Of a stretch of 64,000 bases of DNA, positions 20,706 to 32,286 are shown one piece after another. The notes beneath the pieces are model-generated. The model did no database searches. It was not told the DNA's origin and worked only from the letters and a program-made list of their open reading frames with translations. The first letter of the stretch is position 1; every line of letters starts with the position of its first letter. This DNA is from Viridothelium virens (taxonomy: Eukaryota; Ascomycota; Dothideomycetes; Trypetheliales; Trypetheliaceae): assembly GCA_010094025.1 (NCBI GenBank), contig ML991781.1, positions 248,001-312,000 on the forward strand, read 5' to 3'. A program made the position numbers and the translations under genes.

Positions 20706-22334
20706 TTACGTCCACCCCAGATCTCCCAGCAACCTCCTCGCCTCTCCCATACCAAGCCCGGAGCTACCAAGCGAACGAACCAGAGGTCCACGCCTGAGTC
20801 GCTGCAGGCCCAGGGCGACCTTCCAACTTTCTTCATCTTTGAGGATGAAGACGTACTTTTTACCTTCCGGATCACGAATACTTGCGCGAAGGATGTGCAG
20901 CGGTGGGTCAGTGATTGAGATGGTCTGTTGGAGATTTTGTCAGCATAACGCTTGCTTATGTTTTTCCACGTTTTCAGGAAAGAAAGTGCTTACCTCGACC
21001 AGTTTCATCCCCCAAGCCTTGACATCCCACTCGCGCTGCCCAATATTTCGCACGTCGTCATCGATAAACAGTCCTTCGGTTGTGATCTTTAATACCAAAC
21101 CGTCAGTTACGCTGCCTACACCACTAACAAGTTGCGCCACTGGCTTGGGGAACAAGTCGTTGAAAAGATAGACAGCTTTTATGACGATCTTGTCCGGATC
21201 TTTCGTGGAGTATGGTCCACGGTGGCTTGGAGGAGGGGTAGTGCGAGCCGTAGTCTGGGAGGGAGCGTACGACGACTCCGAGTACATCGAACTTGTCGAT
21301 GCCGTCTTCGCCGGACGCTTGGGGGGCGTTTCATACGGCCGGAATGAATGTCCATCTTCTTCCGTACCTACGTAGCTTTTCGCTGTCGGTCTCTCATACT
21401 TTTTCCTCGGGCTAGTTTGCGACGATGTTGTCGACGCCTCGGTCGTACGCTTTGCCTTTTCTCTCGCCTCTTTCTCCTTAGCCTCCTTGGCCTCCCTTTC
21501 CCTGGCCTCTCTTTCCTTGGCATCTGCTTCCCTAGCTGCTTTCTCTCTTGCGAGTCGCTCCCTAATCAGCTTTTCTCGAGCTTCACGTTCGCGTGCTTCC
21601 TTTTCCCGTGCGCGGGCCTTTTCCCACTTTTCTTTTTCCGCCGCTTCTCGGGCCTTTTTCTCGTCTTCTTCCTTTTTCTTTCGGGCCTCCTCTGCTGCTT
21701 TTCGTTCCTCCTCCCGCGCTCTCCGTTCTTCCTCTCGCCTCCTTGTTTCCTCTCTTGCTTTCTCCCATGCAGCACCACCAGCACCGCTAGTCGACTGTTG
21801 CCGTTGCTGCCAACCCGAGCCGGCGGGCTTGGGACCGGCATTGAAACCCCCTGTGTTAGCGTAACCATTGGCCCCAGGCGGTGGCCCTGTATTTCCTGAG
21901 CTTGGGTTAGGCCCTGCGCCATGATTGTGAGCTGCTCCCGATCCCGCTCCATGACCCCCTCCGCCTGGTGGTGGACTGTGTCCGCCATGCCCGGTCTCCC
22001 CTTGCGTCTTGCCAAATGCCCAAGCTGCCACGCCGACACCCAGTACCAGCACGAACATGCCGCTACCACCACCGTTCTGACTCTGAGCTTGGACCCATGT
22101 CTTGAGGGCTGGAGCAATGGCGGTCCACACGCTCATGCCTAATATCGTACATGCGCATCCAGCAAGGAAGGAGTTTCGATGGGGCTGGAGAGAGGGAAGG
22201 TAGAGAAAGCCGCTGCCTGACGCGTGAGGTGGTATGATGAAGATGTCGTAGTTACCGGGGGGTAGTCCGGAGGCGGTGCGTGGATTTTCGCCATGAGGAG
22301 GTGGTGGCGGTGGTGGCGGCGGTGGACCACTCAT
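20706..22334 (-). CDS. Membrane-anchored coiled-coil protein, uncharacterised fungal family
   Basis: Two exons, 22334-20994 and 20924-20706, 519 residues. It opens with a polyproline run after MSG, then YDIFIIPPHASGSGFLYLPS, a block I associate with an uncharacterised ascomycete family. One or two membrane segments follow (NSFLAGCACTILGMSVWTAI and MFVLVLGVGVAAWAFG). A Gly/Asn/Pro-rich linker leads to a charged coiled coil about 130 residues long (Arg/Glu/Lys/Ala heptads). The C-terminal globular part has IVIKAVYLFNDLFPKPVAQL and, across the intron, SIRDPEGKKYVFILKDEESW. The second exon is essential for that domain. Location is probably an internal membrane; function is unknown. The coding strand of the coiled coil is purine-rich, making long pyrimidine tracts on the other strand. 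Confidence 0.85.
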
Positions 22335-25219
22335 TGTCTTGATTTATCGAATAATGTCGAGACAAAGCGGTGAGAGGAGTCTCGATCTTGACCTGAGGCC
22401 CGTCTTGATTTGTAACAAGCGAGGGAGGTGTCGTAGGTGGGGAAGTGTAAAGGATTTATTGCAGCCCCACAAGTCGCCTCCGATGGGAGTGGACTCGGTT
22501 CTGGTAATGTTCCGGCCGTCGCAAGAAATTGATGTGTGAGTGCATTCTGCGACACTGTGGTCGTACGAAATTCAAGGCAGGTCGGAGGTAGTAGGGATTG
22601 TTTTCGCACTTAGCGCTTCAAGGGTGTCGGGTCGTAGGCAGATTCATAAGCGGCGTAACTCGAGAAAACAAACAGCCAAAAGGGAAACACTCAAGGACTA
22701 GATGCTTCAATTTGTGTTCCTCGGAGAGAGCAAGTGTTCAGAAGCGGCGCAAGGTGAGGTAGGGTTGAAATCGAGGGTGGTAAAAGTGGTGATAGGGTTT
22801 GTTGATGTCCGGTCAGGAGTGACGAAAATGTGTGAACGGCGGTGCATGAAGCCGGGCGGGCCGCTGCAGATTCGTTGTCCGCAACCCTGGTCCTGTCTCC
22901 TGCCACGAGCGACCGACAACTACCGTATGTGATTGCATATACTCTACAGCTGGGCTTGCGGATGGGAAAAAAGAAAGATACCGTGTGCAATGTTCACGGA
23001 AAAGTGCATCGTCTTCCACTCGTCGTTATGAAGCTACCTATCTATATCTATCACTTCGCCTCCCATCCATTCTGAGCGACATCACAACAGTTCAATCCCA
23101 ACGTCTCCATCCGTGCAGCGAATGACAATTGCCGCTCCTATCCTAACTCTTCGTATTGGTCGACCCCATGCAAGTGCAGATGCCCAGCACAGCGCTTCCC
23201 CCATTTTTCGCTGTCGTGGTATCCTCCGATTGACCTCGTTCTATGCACCTAGCTGAACGCTGCAGCAATCACACCGCGTCCAACCACAACTGGACGTTGA
23301 ACGCTGAACTCTCCTAAGACATGTGTGCGCGGGGGCGCGGACGCGTTCGGCCCGTGTAGCGGTAAATACAGTGGTTGGTGGGGTGATGAACATAATTGCG
23401 GTTAAGAGCCATAAAGATGAATTTATGAGTCTTTATGCACCAGGTAGGTGGATTAGGCATCAATTCCCATCCATTGCACGTGATGCGTCTTTGCTTGTGT
23501 CCCGTCTCAAAAGCCGCTAATATAGGACATCTACCTTAGCCACCCACGCCACCTAGTGATCCCATTTGTGACACTACCCCCGCCTACACGCAGGACACCA
23601 CCAACGTGGGCGTCGATACGTAGCTACCTACTATGTCCCTTTTGCCATTTCCTGGACACCTATCGGATGTATCGCTTACCCTGTTTCATCTCCACATTTG
23701 ACCCACTCAGAGAGCTTGCGTATCACCATACCATTGTTCAGAACGGGTTTACAATGTAAGGAGATGGCCTGCGCTATCTCAGCTCAAATTGGTCTCCGCC
23801 ACGTGCTTGACGTCTCGCTTATCCTGAATAAGCTTGGTTCAATATAACAGGTATGCTGAATACAAGGCGTCTTTATCTGTAATCGATGAGATAATAATTA
23901 GTGAAATCCTCTCAAATATGAGTGACCCCAGACGGAGTGCTATGACTACCGCTAATAAGCTACTAGGTAGGCGGAGCGCCATTGGCTTAACAGAAGAACT
24001 GGGGGGTGGCATCCGCAACACCACGCGGATTACCAGGGGCGGCAGCAAAGGACAGTAATTGTGCAGGAGTTTACGCCAGAAGGCAATGATCGTCAGGTGC
24101 ACCTCTTACCGCCATTGACGCCACTCCTAAATTCCACGAAAAATGCTTGCTTTTCCGGCACTTTGCAGCCACCTGGTCGCCACTGAGGTCCTATAGCGAG
24201 CGCGAGCAAAGACCGTAATCTACGATCATGTCCGAGCGTCGGTAAGCGAGACTCGTTCCGCGCTGCTGATAGCTATTTAGATAGTACGCTGTGCGACACC
24301 CCGCTCTCAGCTGAGGCAGGATTTTCGATAGCCCTATTTTCATGCTTCGAGAACTTTCAGCACGCCTGTCGTCGAAAGCATGCAGCTGTAACGGTGGGGC
24401 AGGCGTCCGGTGGCTTCTTCCCCGGTGGTGTCCACGTGTATCAGCCACAGAGACCAATCAATTTTTAGCACTAAGGAAAGGACTGCACCCATCCACTCGC
24501 TTCGTTAGTCTCTCGTGGTACAAGAGAGTTTTGGGTGTACGACAGCTATTTCAGCCGTGCCTGGAAATTCTAGACAGAAAGCTTCATCATCATCGAGGCT
24601 GAATCACTTCTGTCGCATACTCGTAAATCCTTAGTTTAGTTATTTTACCAACATTTTCTGGTCAAACTTCGCCTCTTAGCACCAACTGAGATGTGCGTTT
24701 AATGCCGCTAACATGTCTGAATGGGGAGTCTCAGACTAAAATCGCCCTCCTGAACACGAAATCTCAAGAGGCGGGACACAAAGTAAAGAAAGACACTACA
24801 CTGCCTCGGGGAAATAACAAAGCCATCGCCATCCTTCTGCAGGAACAAGAGACCCAGCTAGAGAAGAGTGACTAACAAATAAACTAAGACGGCGGCAATC
24901 ATGACATAATAGTAGCGCTCGCTCCGACTGCCCAAAAGATCGTAGCAAAACGTCAGACCATACCATTCAACCCTGGTCGTCGTACTATCATGACGGAGAT
25001 GACAAAATGCAAGAAAAAATAGCCATCTGGCCAAAAGCCGTGAAATTGTAAGAATCCCCGAAACTTTTTTTTTCCGCTCCAGTAAATTTTAGAGAAATTA
25101 GGCCCGAAAAAAACAGTGCTAGTAGTAGTAATAATTGCAAAGACAACAGACAATAGAAAGATGGCAGAACAAAGTCAAAACATAAGGCGTCCCAATCCAT
25201 CGCACATCTACAGCCCTCC
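22335..25219. other. 2.9-kb intergenic region without a supported gene
   Basis: Lies between the start of the coiled-coil membrane gene and the stop of the Rua1-type gene. All open frames are under 100 codons and show no family motif. TACC/ACCT-rich low-complexity segments occur near 23440-23640. I found no tRNA, repeat array or transposon ends. Confidence 0.5.
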
Positions 25220-27524
25220 TCAAATCATTCCGGCAAAACTATCCAAAGGATTGCCCGTCTGCAGTTGCAGCGGTATTCGCTGCCGCTGTTGTTGCTGCTG
25301 AGGGGCAAACTGCTGATGCTGTTGTTGAAGATGATGTGGTTGATGATGATGTTGCTGCTGCTGCGTATGATGCGAATGCAACTGCTGCTGCGTCTGCACC
25401 TGAAGGTGCGCCCTAATTTCCGCATCCAGCTGAGCCTGCTTCTCAGACTCGCTGACGGGCGACTCGTCGGACTGGTAATCAGACCGAAGTCGCGAGGCAG
25501 GCGATGCGCTCGTCGCCGTCGTCGTCGTTGTTGTAGCCGAAGCGTTGGACGCCGCGCGAGCACGCATGCTTGCTGGGGTTTCGCGCCGGCGCTTGGGACC
25601 GTCTTTGACTTTCGGGTGCGTGTGGCACTGGAGGCGAAGTTAGTCATCATCAGTAATAAGGCTGAATTGGGAAGACAAGGGGCTTGAACGTACCTTGTAG
25701 GCATGACGAAACCATGTCGTCCCTTTCTTCTTGCTGCTGACGAGACTGATCCAGTCACCGCAACTACCACAATGGCCCTAGAAATGCGTTAGCTTTGTTT
25801 ACTCGTATTATTGCTACTGCCACTGTAGCTCGAAATGCATGGCTCACCTCCCAAACGTCCGCATTTCCCTCTGTCCGCCTCGTTTCCTGCGGCCCTTGGA
25901 ATGCAGCGCCCGTCGCAGCGCTGACACCATGCGTGAAGCTCTTGTCGTACCAGAAGGCGCTGTTTTTCAACACGAGCCACCGTCCCGGCTTGCACAATCC
26001 ACACCAACCCTCGCGCTTGTTGCCGTGTCCGCGCACCCATCTCGGCGTGTACAGATCGCCCGTGAATCGCAAATCCTGTTCGTGAGGAACGAGATCTGGG
26101 TCGGATGGATGCATATCCTCCTCTGGCGGATCGTCTGGCGTTTCGTTTAGAGAGCTATAGAGATCCGGTGGGGAGGATGGTTCAGTCGCTGTTGAGAACG
26201 GATGAGCGTGACCCTCGGAATTGCTATGGAGCATACGGAAAAGACCTTGAGATGGAAGGGGCCTTGGGGCATTTTGAAATGGGTGAAGCTCCGCAGGTGG
26301 ATAGAATACGCCGTTGCTGGTATGCGAAAGGCCTGATGAGGGGTAATACACATTCTGAGTTTGCGGTTGTTGATTGTGTGGTCCATTAAGACTATAGGTG
26401 GAGGTGGAGTGGTACGGCATGCCTCGAGACGTGTTTCCTGGGAATCTATCGTGCATGTGATTAATAGAATGGGAATTCGAAAGGCCTGATGTTGGGACGC
26501 TCGTTCCGATTGTCCATCGTTTTGATCGGTCACTTCCCATACCGTAAGGAGAAGCGCGCATGCTGTGCTGGGAAGCTGGGGACGTTCGAGAGCGACTCCC
26601 TCGTCTAGATTGGTCGAAAGGAAGTTGCGAATTTCGCGGCGATGTGATTGGAGACATCCATGTCGAAGCAGGGTCAAAGGTAGATTCCCAGTCCGAAGCA
26701 TGAGATATACTCTCCGAAGGCTGGAGATCTTCAATACTAGAAAAGTCGCCCCCAGTTGACATTGAAAACGATGACCCCGACATACGCTTTGTTGGATCAA
26801 CGCCCATAGACATTGATACAGAGGGAACGTCTAATGCGCCAAATTGTCGCATGTGAACGACCGGACTGTCATCCTCAAGCTTTGCAAAGTCTTGTGGAAA
26901 ATCCGAATGGTCTATATCAACATTAGAAGGGTCCATTGAATTATAAGTTTTTTGGCTCCAAAGATCTACCGTGTACGGTCAATCAACGCTGATTGGATCC
27001 TTGACAAGGCTTTTTAGACATACCTAAGGACGGTTGCGCAGGATGCAACGGCTCGACCTGTTCCCTAATGCCCCCGGCGCCATGCTGCTGGGATAATTGG
27101 GATTGCATGCTCATGGGCCGTGGAACGATGTTCTGGGTTTCCTCCGCGCCGTTGAAGTCGTTCATTGGGCTGTTGTACATGCAACCATGTCGCCTCTTCG
27201 CCATGGTGGGAGGCTCGGCTTCAGAGGTTGCTCTATTTGGCCAGGCGCCTCGCATGCCCACAGGCTGTTGGACTGGGAAATGTTGCGGTGAACTCTCTGA
27301 TACTGGCTGATAGGTCCCGTACGATGGCATCATCGGCAGATTTTGGTCATGCGCATGTCTCTGTTCGATTGTAGGGTGGTAATTTGAACCAGATTGGTAT
27401 CTCCTTCAGAAGATTTCAGTTAGTCTATATTTGGGCAACGCTGTAGCGCCGCTCGAAATGATCCGTAAACGTACTGTTGCAGTGCATGAAATTCCATTGG
27501 AAAAGGTGCGCAGGCCACAGACAT
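25220..27524 (-). CDS. Rua1-type transcription regulator (Rua1 C-terminal domain)
   Basis: Five exons: 27524-27475, 27403-27024, 26965-25848, 25777-25694 and 25627-25220, 679 residues from the ATG at 27524. The first 430 residues are Ser/Pro/Asn-rich and disordered. The conserved domain follows: FTGDLYTPRWVRGHGNKREG, WCGLCKPGRWLVLKNSAFWY, DKSFTHGVSAATG, then GHCGSCGDWISLVSSKKKGT and WFRHAYKCHTHPK, with paired cysteines and histidines likely to bind zinc. This is the signature of the domain named after Ustilago maydis Rua1, regulator of ustilagic acid synthesis. The tail is Gln/His-rich. The frame stays open upstream of 27524 for about 33 codons (NADGSFCGTVHSYRQPIFGP) without ATG, so a further 5' exon is likely. 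Target genes here are unknown. Confidence 0.87.
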
Positions 27525-28920
27525 TGGTCCAAAGATAGGCTGCCGGTAAGAATGTACTGTTCCACAAAAACTGCCGTCAGCATTACGTTCGCGCTGGCCA
27601 TTCGAGCACGTTTACATCGAGCGTGCTGCCCGTGTGATAGAGTGCATGGGAGGTAAGGCAGGTCGAAGCAAGGGACTTTTTTTTTCTGGAGCTTTGATAG
27701 CGAGACCTACAAAAAGCGCAGCGCAGCAACCGGGCACCGGCGATCAACTTTCGCCGTCCAAGCTGAGAAGATTCTTTGACGCAAGAGACCGGACTGGGCG
27801 TGAGAGGAATGCTTTTAACGGAATATGGAGCCTGCTCCGAAGGGGGTTCTTCAAGCAAAGGCGGAGAAGTTTTATAGAAGCAGATGCAAGGCTAGAAAAG
27901 AAAAGAAAAGAGAAAAATAAAGTTGTCGATCAACGTGGCAGTGGAGACGAGGTATCAACAAGATGGGGGAAAAGTACAGTAGAGGTATGGAAGCGGGTAT
28001 CGAAGCTTGTCGTGCAAGGACGTTCCAGATGATACTTTCCGAGGTTGATTCAAGTGTTTGGAACGCAATGCTGGAACAGTCAGAGCAGTGAATGGAACTG
28101 GCCGAATTTGTCAAGCTGACGTCCGGACAGAGGGCAATAGGCGATATTAAAGTTTTAGAGCAGCATGTTGTCAACGGAAGAGTAGGTGGAAGTAGTGCAT
28201 CTCGGCGTAGGAACCTACTTCGATTAGAGGGATCGTCCGCGCGTCTCCATCATCAGGATTCTAAGCCATTGGGCTATCGCACACACGATCTTCTCCTTGC
28301 CGCGTCGTGATCTGTACGGGCATGGCCCCGGACAGTTAGGCCTGGTGGTGCAGCCCATGCCGCGTATGGGGGCAGCCGACGGGCGCTGCTGCCGGGTCAA
28401 ACTGCCTCAGCGCAGCCATAGCGGGCCGTTTGGGTCGGGAGAGCGCTGCGACTGGGGCGTGAGGGCTGTTCGATCAGACGTTGGACGTCGCAGGCACCTG
28501 GCCACGGCTTGCGTGAAACAGGGAGGCGGGCTCAGACGTAGGGAAGCCAGAAGCGGACCCTTGACGCGATCTGTGTATTGATCCTGCCACTGCTACCTGC
28601 TACCACCACCGCTACCGTGCCTACCGTGCCTGCCTACCTAGCACACCTAGTAGCTCACCAACACAGCCACGCCTGCACAGCGGTTGGCCACGGGAGATGA
28701 GGGCGATCGCCCTGGCCTTACCTAAGTGACCCTCGGGCTTGGTCAGGATTGCAAGAACTCGACTGTTCGGGCAGCGCGCGCCGCCCATTCGAGCCTACAC
28801 CAGCCTAGAAGCCCGCTCGAAACTTCTCTGCCGGGGCCAGCGAGAGGTCCGCTCCTCCACTCTCTGACAACCTTACCTAGACGTCTCGTCGTCAGGACGG
28901 TTACGGCCACGGCCAAGAGC

Positions 28921-28957
28921 CAGCGTCGCCAGCGTCACCAGCGTCACCAGCGTCACC
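28921..28957. repeat. Four tandem copies of a 9-base unit (CAGCGTCAC)
   Basis: Four near-perfect head-to-tail copies of CAGCGTCAC at the edge of the GC-rich island. The first copy differs by one base. It is a simple microsatellite-like repeat in non-coding sequence. Confidence 0.85.
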
Positions 28958-31900
28958 ATGACATGGCCTGATGTGCGCTGACCGCACCCAGATGGACACT
29001 GTCGACACGGTTGCCAGAATTCCGTCTTGGCAACCCGTGCTGAATTGCCCCAGCACCTTCAGCGGCTGCTTTTTTCTGCAGAGAGGCCTACCTATCTAGG
29101 CAGGTGGAATCACCGCTAATTAGCAGAGTTTGTTGTTCATCAGCCCTTAAATGCGCGTCGAGCGGAATAGGGGAGATTGATGACGCCAACTGCGCCAATT
29201 TGCTCTACGGGAGACCAATCACGCCACGGCTTCCCTCTCACCAACATTCCGCCCTGAACGTCTTCCCTTCCACACGCCCGAAAAACTGCAGCTAATTATC
29301 AGCCTCTGCGTATTGCCCAGCTGGAACCTGCCGTCTACCTAGGCATCTCCGTCCTTTGTCATCTTTACTCACGCTATTAGGGCCGAGGCACGGATCCATT
29401 ATTGCGGTGAGACACTACCACCCTACTCTATCATCCGTCGATAATTAGGGGTAAAATTTTCAAGCAATAGTAACCGACCTGCGGCTGGTATCAACAACAT
29501 CTTGATCACCTCATGCTGAGGCCAGTACGGCCCGGTCCACCGGACTGGCAATCCTGCGCTGACCCTAGACTCTCCACATGGTCATTACCCTGCTCATCAC
29601 CTGCATGCCGTTCTTTTTCCTCTTCCCGTGTAATATGCGTCTCTATTTCAGCAATACTCTAGGGATATTGAGCTGGACTCCTCCCTTATCCCTGCATATA
29701 ACTAAGCCCTGTGAACAATCGGGTAAAAGATCAACCCCTTCTAGCGCCTAGTTGGTCGTCTCCAGGGTTGAGGAGGGAAGGGATTGGGACGGACGAGAAG
29801 CAGATCGCTGCCCAACTCATACAATTCGCTGACCAGGATTGTGACTTCCCGGTGGCATGCACCATGGAGGAATTCCTGTTGGTACCAGATGAGCTGTGAA
29901 TGTTTCATCTCCAAGAAACTGGCAAGCGTGACCTGAGTACTCTCGCTAAGATACTTTCAAGCCGTTGAGATACCAGACCCGATCCGTCGCCGTTGCCAGA
30001 CTAGCTCCTCCGGTCCGCATCTTCAGAGCGTTGAAGTCGGTAGGGTACAGTACGTGGAACGAAGAAGACGGTAAGCCGTGTGACAACAATAGGCACAGAA
30101 CATGGCACCTGCTTTGACTCGCATATCTATGGCAACGTCTCAGTCTGCTAACCGGCGGCTCCCGTGAAGTGTCAATCGCGCAAAGAAATTCGTTGACACG
30201 TTGAAGGTAATCCGAGCTGATCGATTCAGAAGTTGCATAAGGGATGAGGGAAAAGCACAACTGCAATTCTTCTAGATTATAGCTGGCTCCTTCAGCGCCA
30301 CTTCAGATCAATGCAGACGTTCAAAAATCCAACCTGTTGGTCTCCTTACCGCTGGACGCACCATCCCTTTTCCTCAGTCAAGATTGTTAACAAAAAAGTC
30401 AGGCTGGCGAAGATCACACAGTCTACGGTACTAACCGCGGTAAAAGCCTGGTCAAGCTGTTCAGAGTGTACTGGGGCGTCGCTGAAGATTTAGCGCACGT
30501 CATAGTTCGCAACAGTCATCCCGGAGATTAGGTTCATGGGCTTGCATCCATGCTTCGAGCACCGTCCACGCGAAAATTCCTGCAGAATCGCAACCGCTAA
30601 GACGCTACTGCCACCGCCAGCTGCATGTTCATCCTAAACAGAGGCCTTGCAAAAGAGAAAGCGGACCAATGGGGAGGAAAGGGGAATAAAGTATATGTAC
30701 AGAAAAAAATAGAAAACTCAAAGGTCTGTCCTCTTCTTTAATTGACTATTTTCGTGGATCTGATCTGGAGCATGCGAATAAGGTAGTGGCGAACTCTATT
30801 CAGCCATGCTAACGGCCTATGTCCAGTTGCCAAACGCTTGTCGTGGTTCCTTCCATTCAGTCGCCAAGCACAATAACGACACTCATTCACAAATTGAGCA
30901 GGGCTTAACCAAATAGTCTGTAGGAAAGCCTCGGCCACAGTGGCGATGCTCTAATGATTAGTTGGCGTAGTCGCCTTAGGATACCAAGGTCTGTACTGTT
31001 CTAATCGCCGCATCTCTAACATCAGGTTAAGTTTCACTAAGAATCAAATGCACAGGCCTACAGGTGTACGAAATAAACCCGGGAGAATGTGCAAGTTGGG
31101 ACTGATTTCAACTAGAATGACCGGTTTTCAGGAGCTCCTCACGCCACAGATAGGTCTCTAAAGATCTGTCGGTCTGCCTCAGGTTTATCTAGTTAAGGAT
31201 CAGATGGACAGTTATCCGGAGACCTCGATCAGTAAGACAGAAAATTCCATGTGCATGAGAAGATCGCTCCTAAAGCGTCAGGCGATAGAGGGAATAAAGT
31301 CAGGAACGGGTTGAGATGAGGAATCGTGGAAGAAAGAGAGAAGGATTAGCCGAAGTCCTCGATTTGGCTCCAAGTACGAAATGTCCAAGAGATGCATTCC
31401 CAGGTGGACACAAGACCGTTATCGGCATTCCAAGGCCTTCACATGGGTAAGGGATAAACGTCATCTTTCGAGAAATCAGCCAATAGTACCAGTGAAGTAC
31501 CAGTGAAGCTTGTCACTCCCTGTAAGTGCTATATGGATCTCTTAGCATATGAAGAATTTTCTTGCTGAAGACATGTCAAAGAGCCACTGATTGAGCACGA
31601 AAGTGAAAATGGCCGTAGTAGTACGGTCTCATGCGAAGTATGATTTTCTGGAAGAGAACCAACAAGTCCGGCTCTGTAAATGTCCCAGTCCCACTACCGA
31701 TATAATCTCGTACTGTTGTCGTCAATGAAATCTTGTCGCAGGTCACTTCTACAAATACTTGTCAAGAGCTTGCCGATGGACAAGGGCTAAGTCGCAAAAA
31801 TTACTCTACGCCTGCAGGAAAGCCCGTGGCTCAACAAGGTAAATGCTTGCTACCTGCATCGACCTAGACAGACCCAGGAGCTTGGCTCAACGTGGTTCCC

Positions 31901-32046
31901 GCATCACTTTAAAAAACGCCATTAAGCCAGGTTCATAGGCCTGTGTCAAAGACACTCAGCGTTTTACACATCATGGGAGGAATTTCGCCAGACGAGAGGG
32001 TCCGTTGTCATCGAATATGCATTCGCAGTACTCTCTCGTCAAGGCT

Positions 32047-32286
32047 TCATGTTGCCGTAACTGGGGTCACCAACCCGCCGCGGAGAAAGCGTGAGGTGTC
32101 GTGAGATGCCGTACAAATGAGGCCCGTGCATGGAGACGCTAGAGTAGGGGAAGACCAGGCCTTCAGATGCGCTCGATTCTCAGCATCCTCGCCCATGACA
32201 CATTGGGCCCAAGTGGGAGCCCGAACAGCACCAGGGTCGGAAAGAAATAGCATATAATAAATTGGGTTGAAAGTGCCAATGTTCAT
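32047..32286 (-). pseudogene. Possible decayed MFS transporter fragment (allantoate/pantothenate type)
   Basis: A 79-codon minus-strand frame contains APTWAQCVMGEDAENRAHLK and SRFLRGGLVT. In the fungal anion:cation symporter branch of the MFS (Dal5/Fen2/Seo1-like), a W-A then D-A-E-x-R-A block is followed about 30 residues later by a P-R-F-x-x-G-F block, and the spacing here is similar. Neighbouring sequence gives no continuous transporter frame. If correct, this is a short relic of a host gene, not a working transporter. The match rests on my memory of the family and a short stretch, so it is weak. Confidence 0.25.

Noticed and set aside
21480-21750. A long pyrimidine tract with regulatory function
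   Set aside because: It is the complement of the purine-rich codons of the Arg/Glu/Lys coiled coil in the gene at 20706-22334.
25261-25400. A stand-alone CTG/ATG microsatellite
   Set aside because: It is the coding sequence of the Gln/His-rich tail of the Rua1-type protein on the minus strand, not a separate repeat element.
28195-28282. A tRNA gene on the minus strand
   Set aside because: The end stem breaks after four pairs, the anticodon loop lacks the invariant U33 and there is no GGTTCRA-type T-arm. It is kept only as a low-interest observation.
29711-29899. A HET-domain gene remnant
   Set aside because: APSWS recalls the APSWSWAS motif of heterokaryon-incompatibility proteins, but the match is five residues long and the surroundings do not continue the domain.
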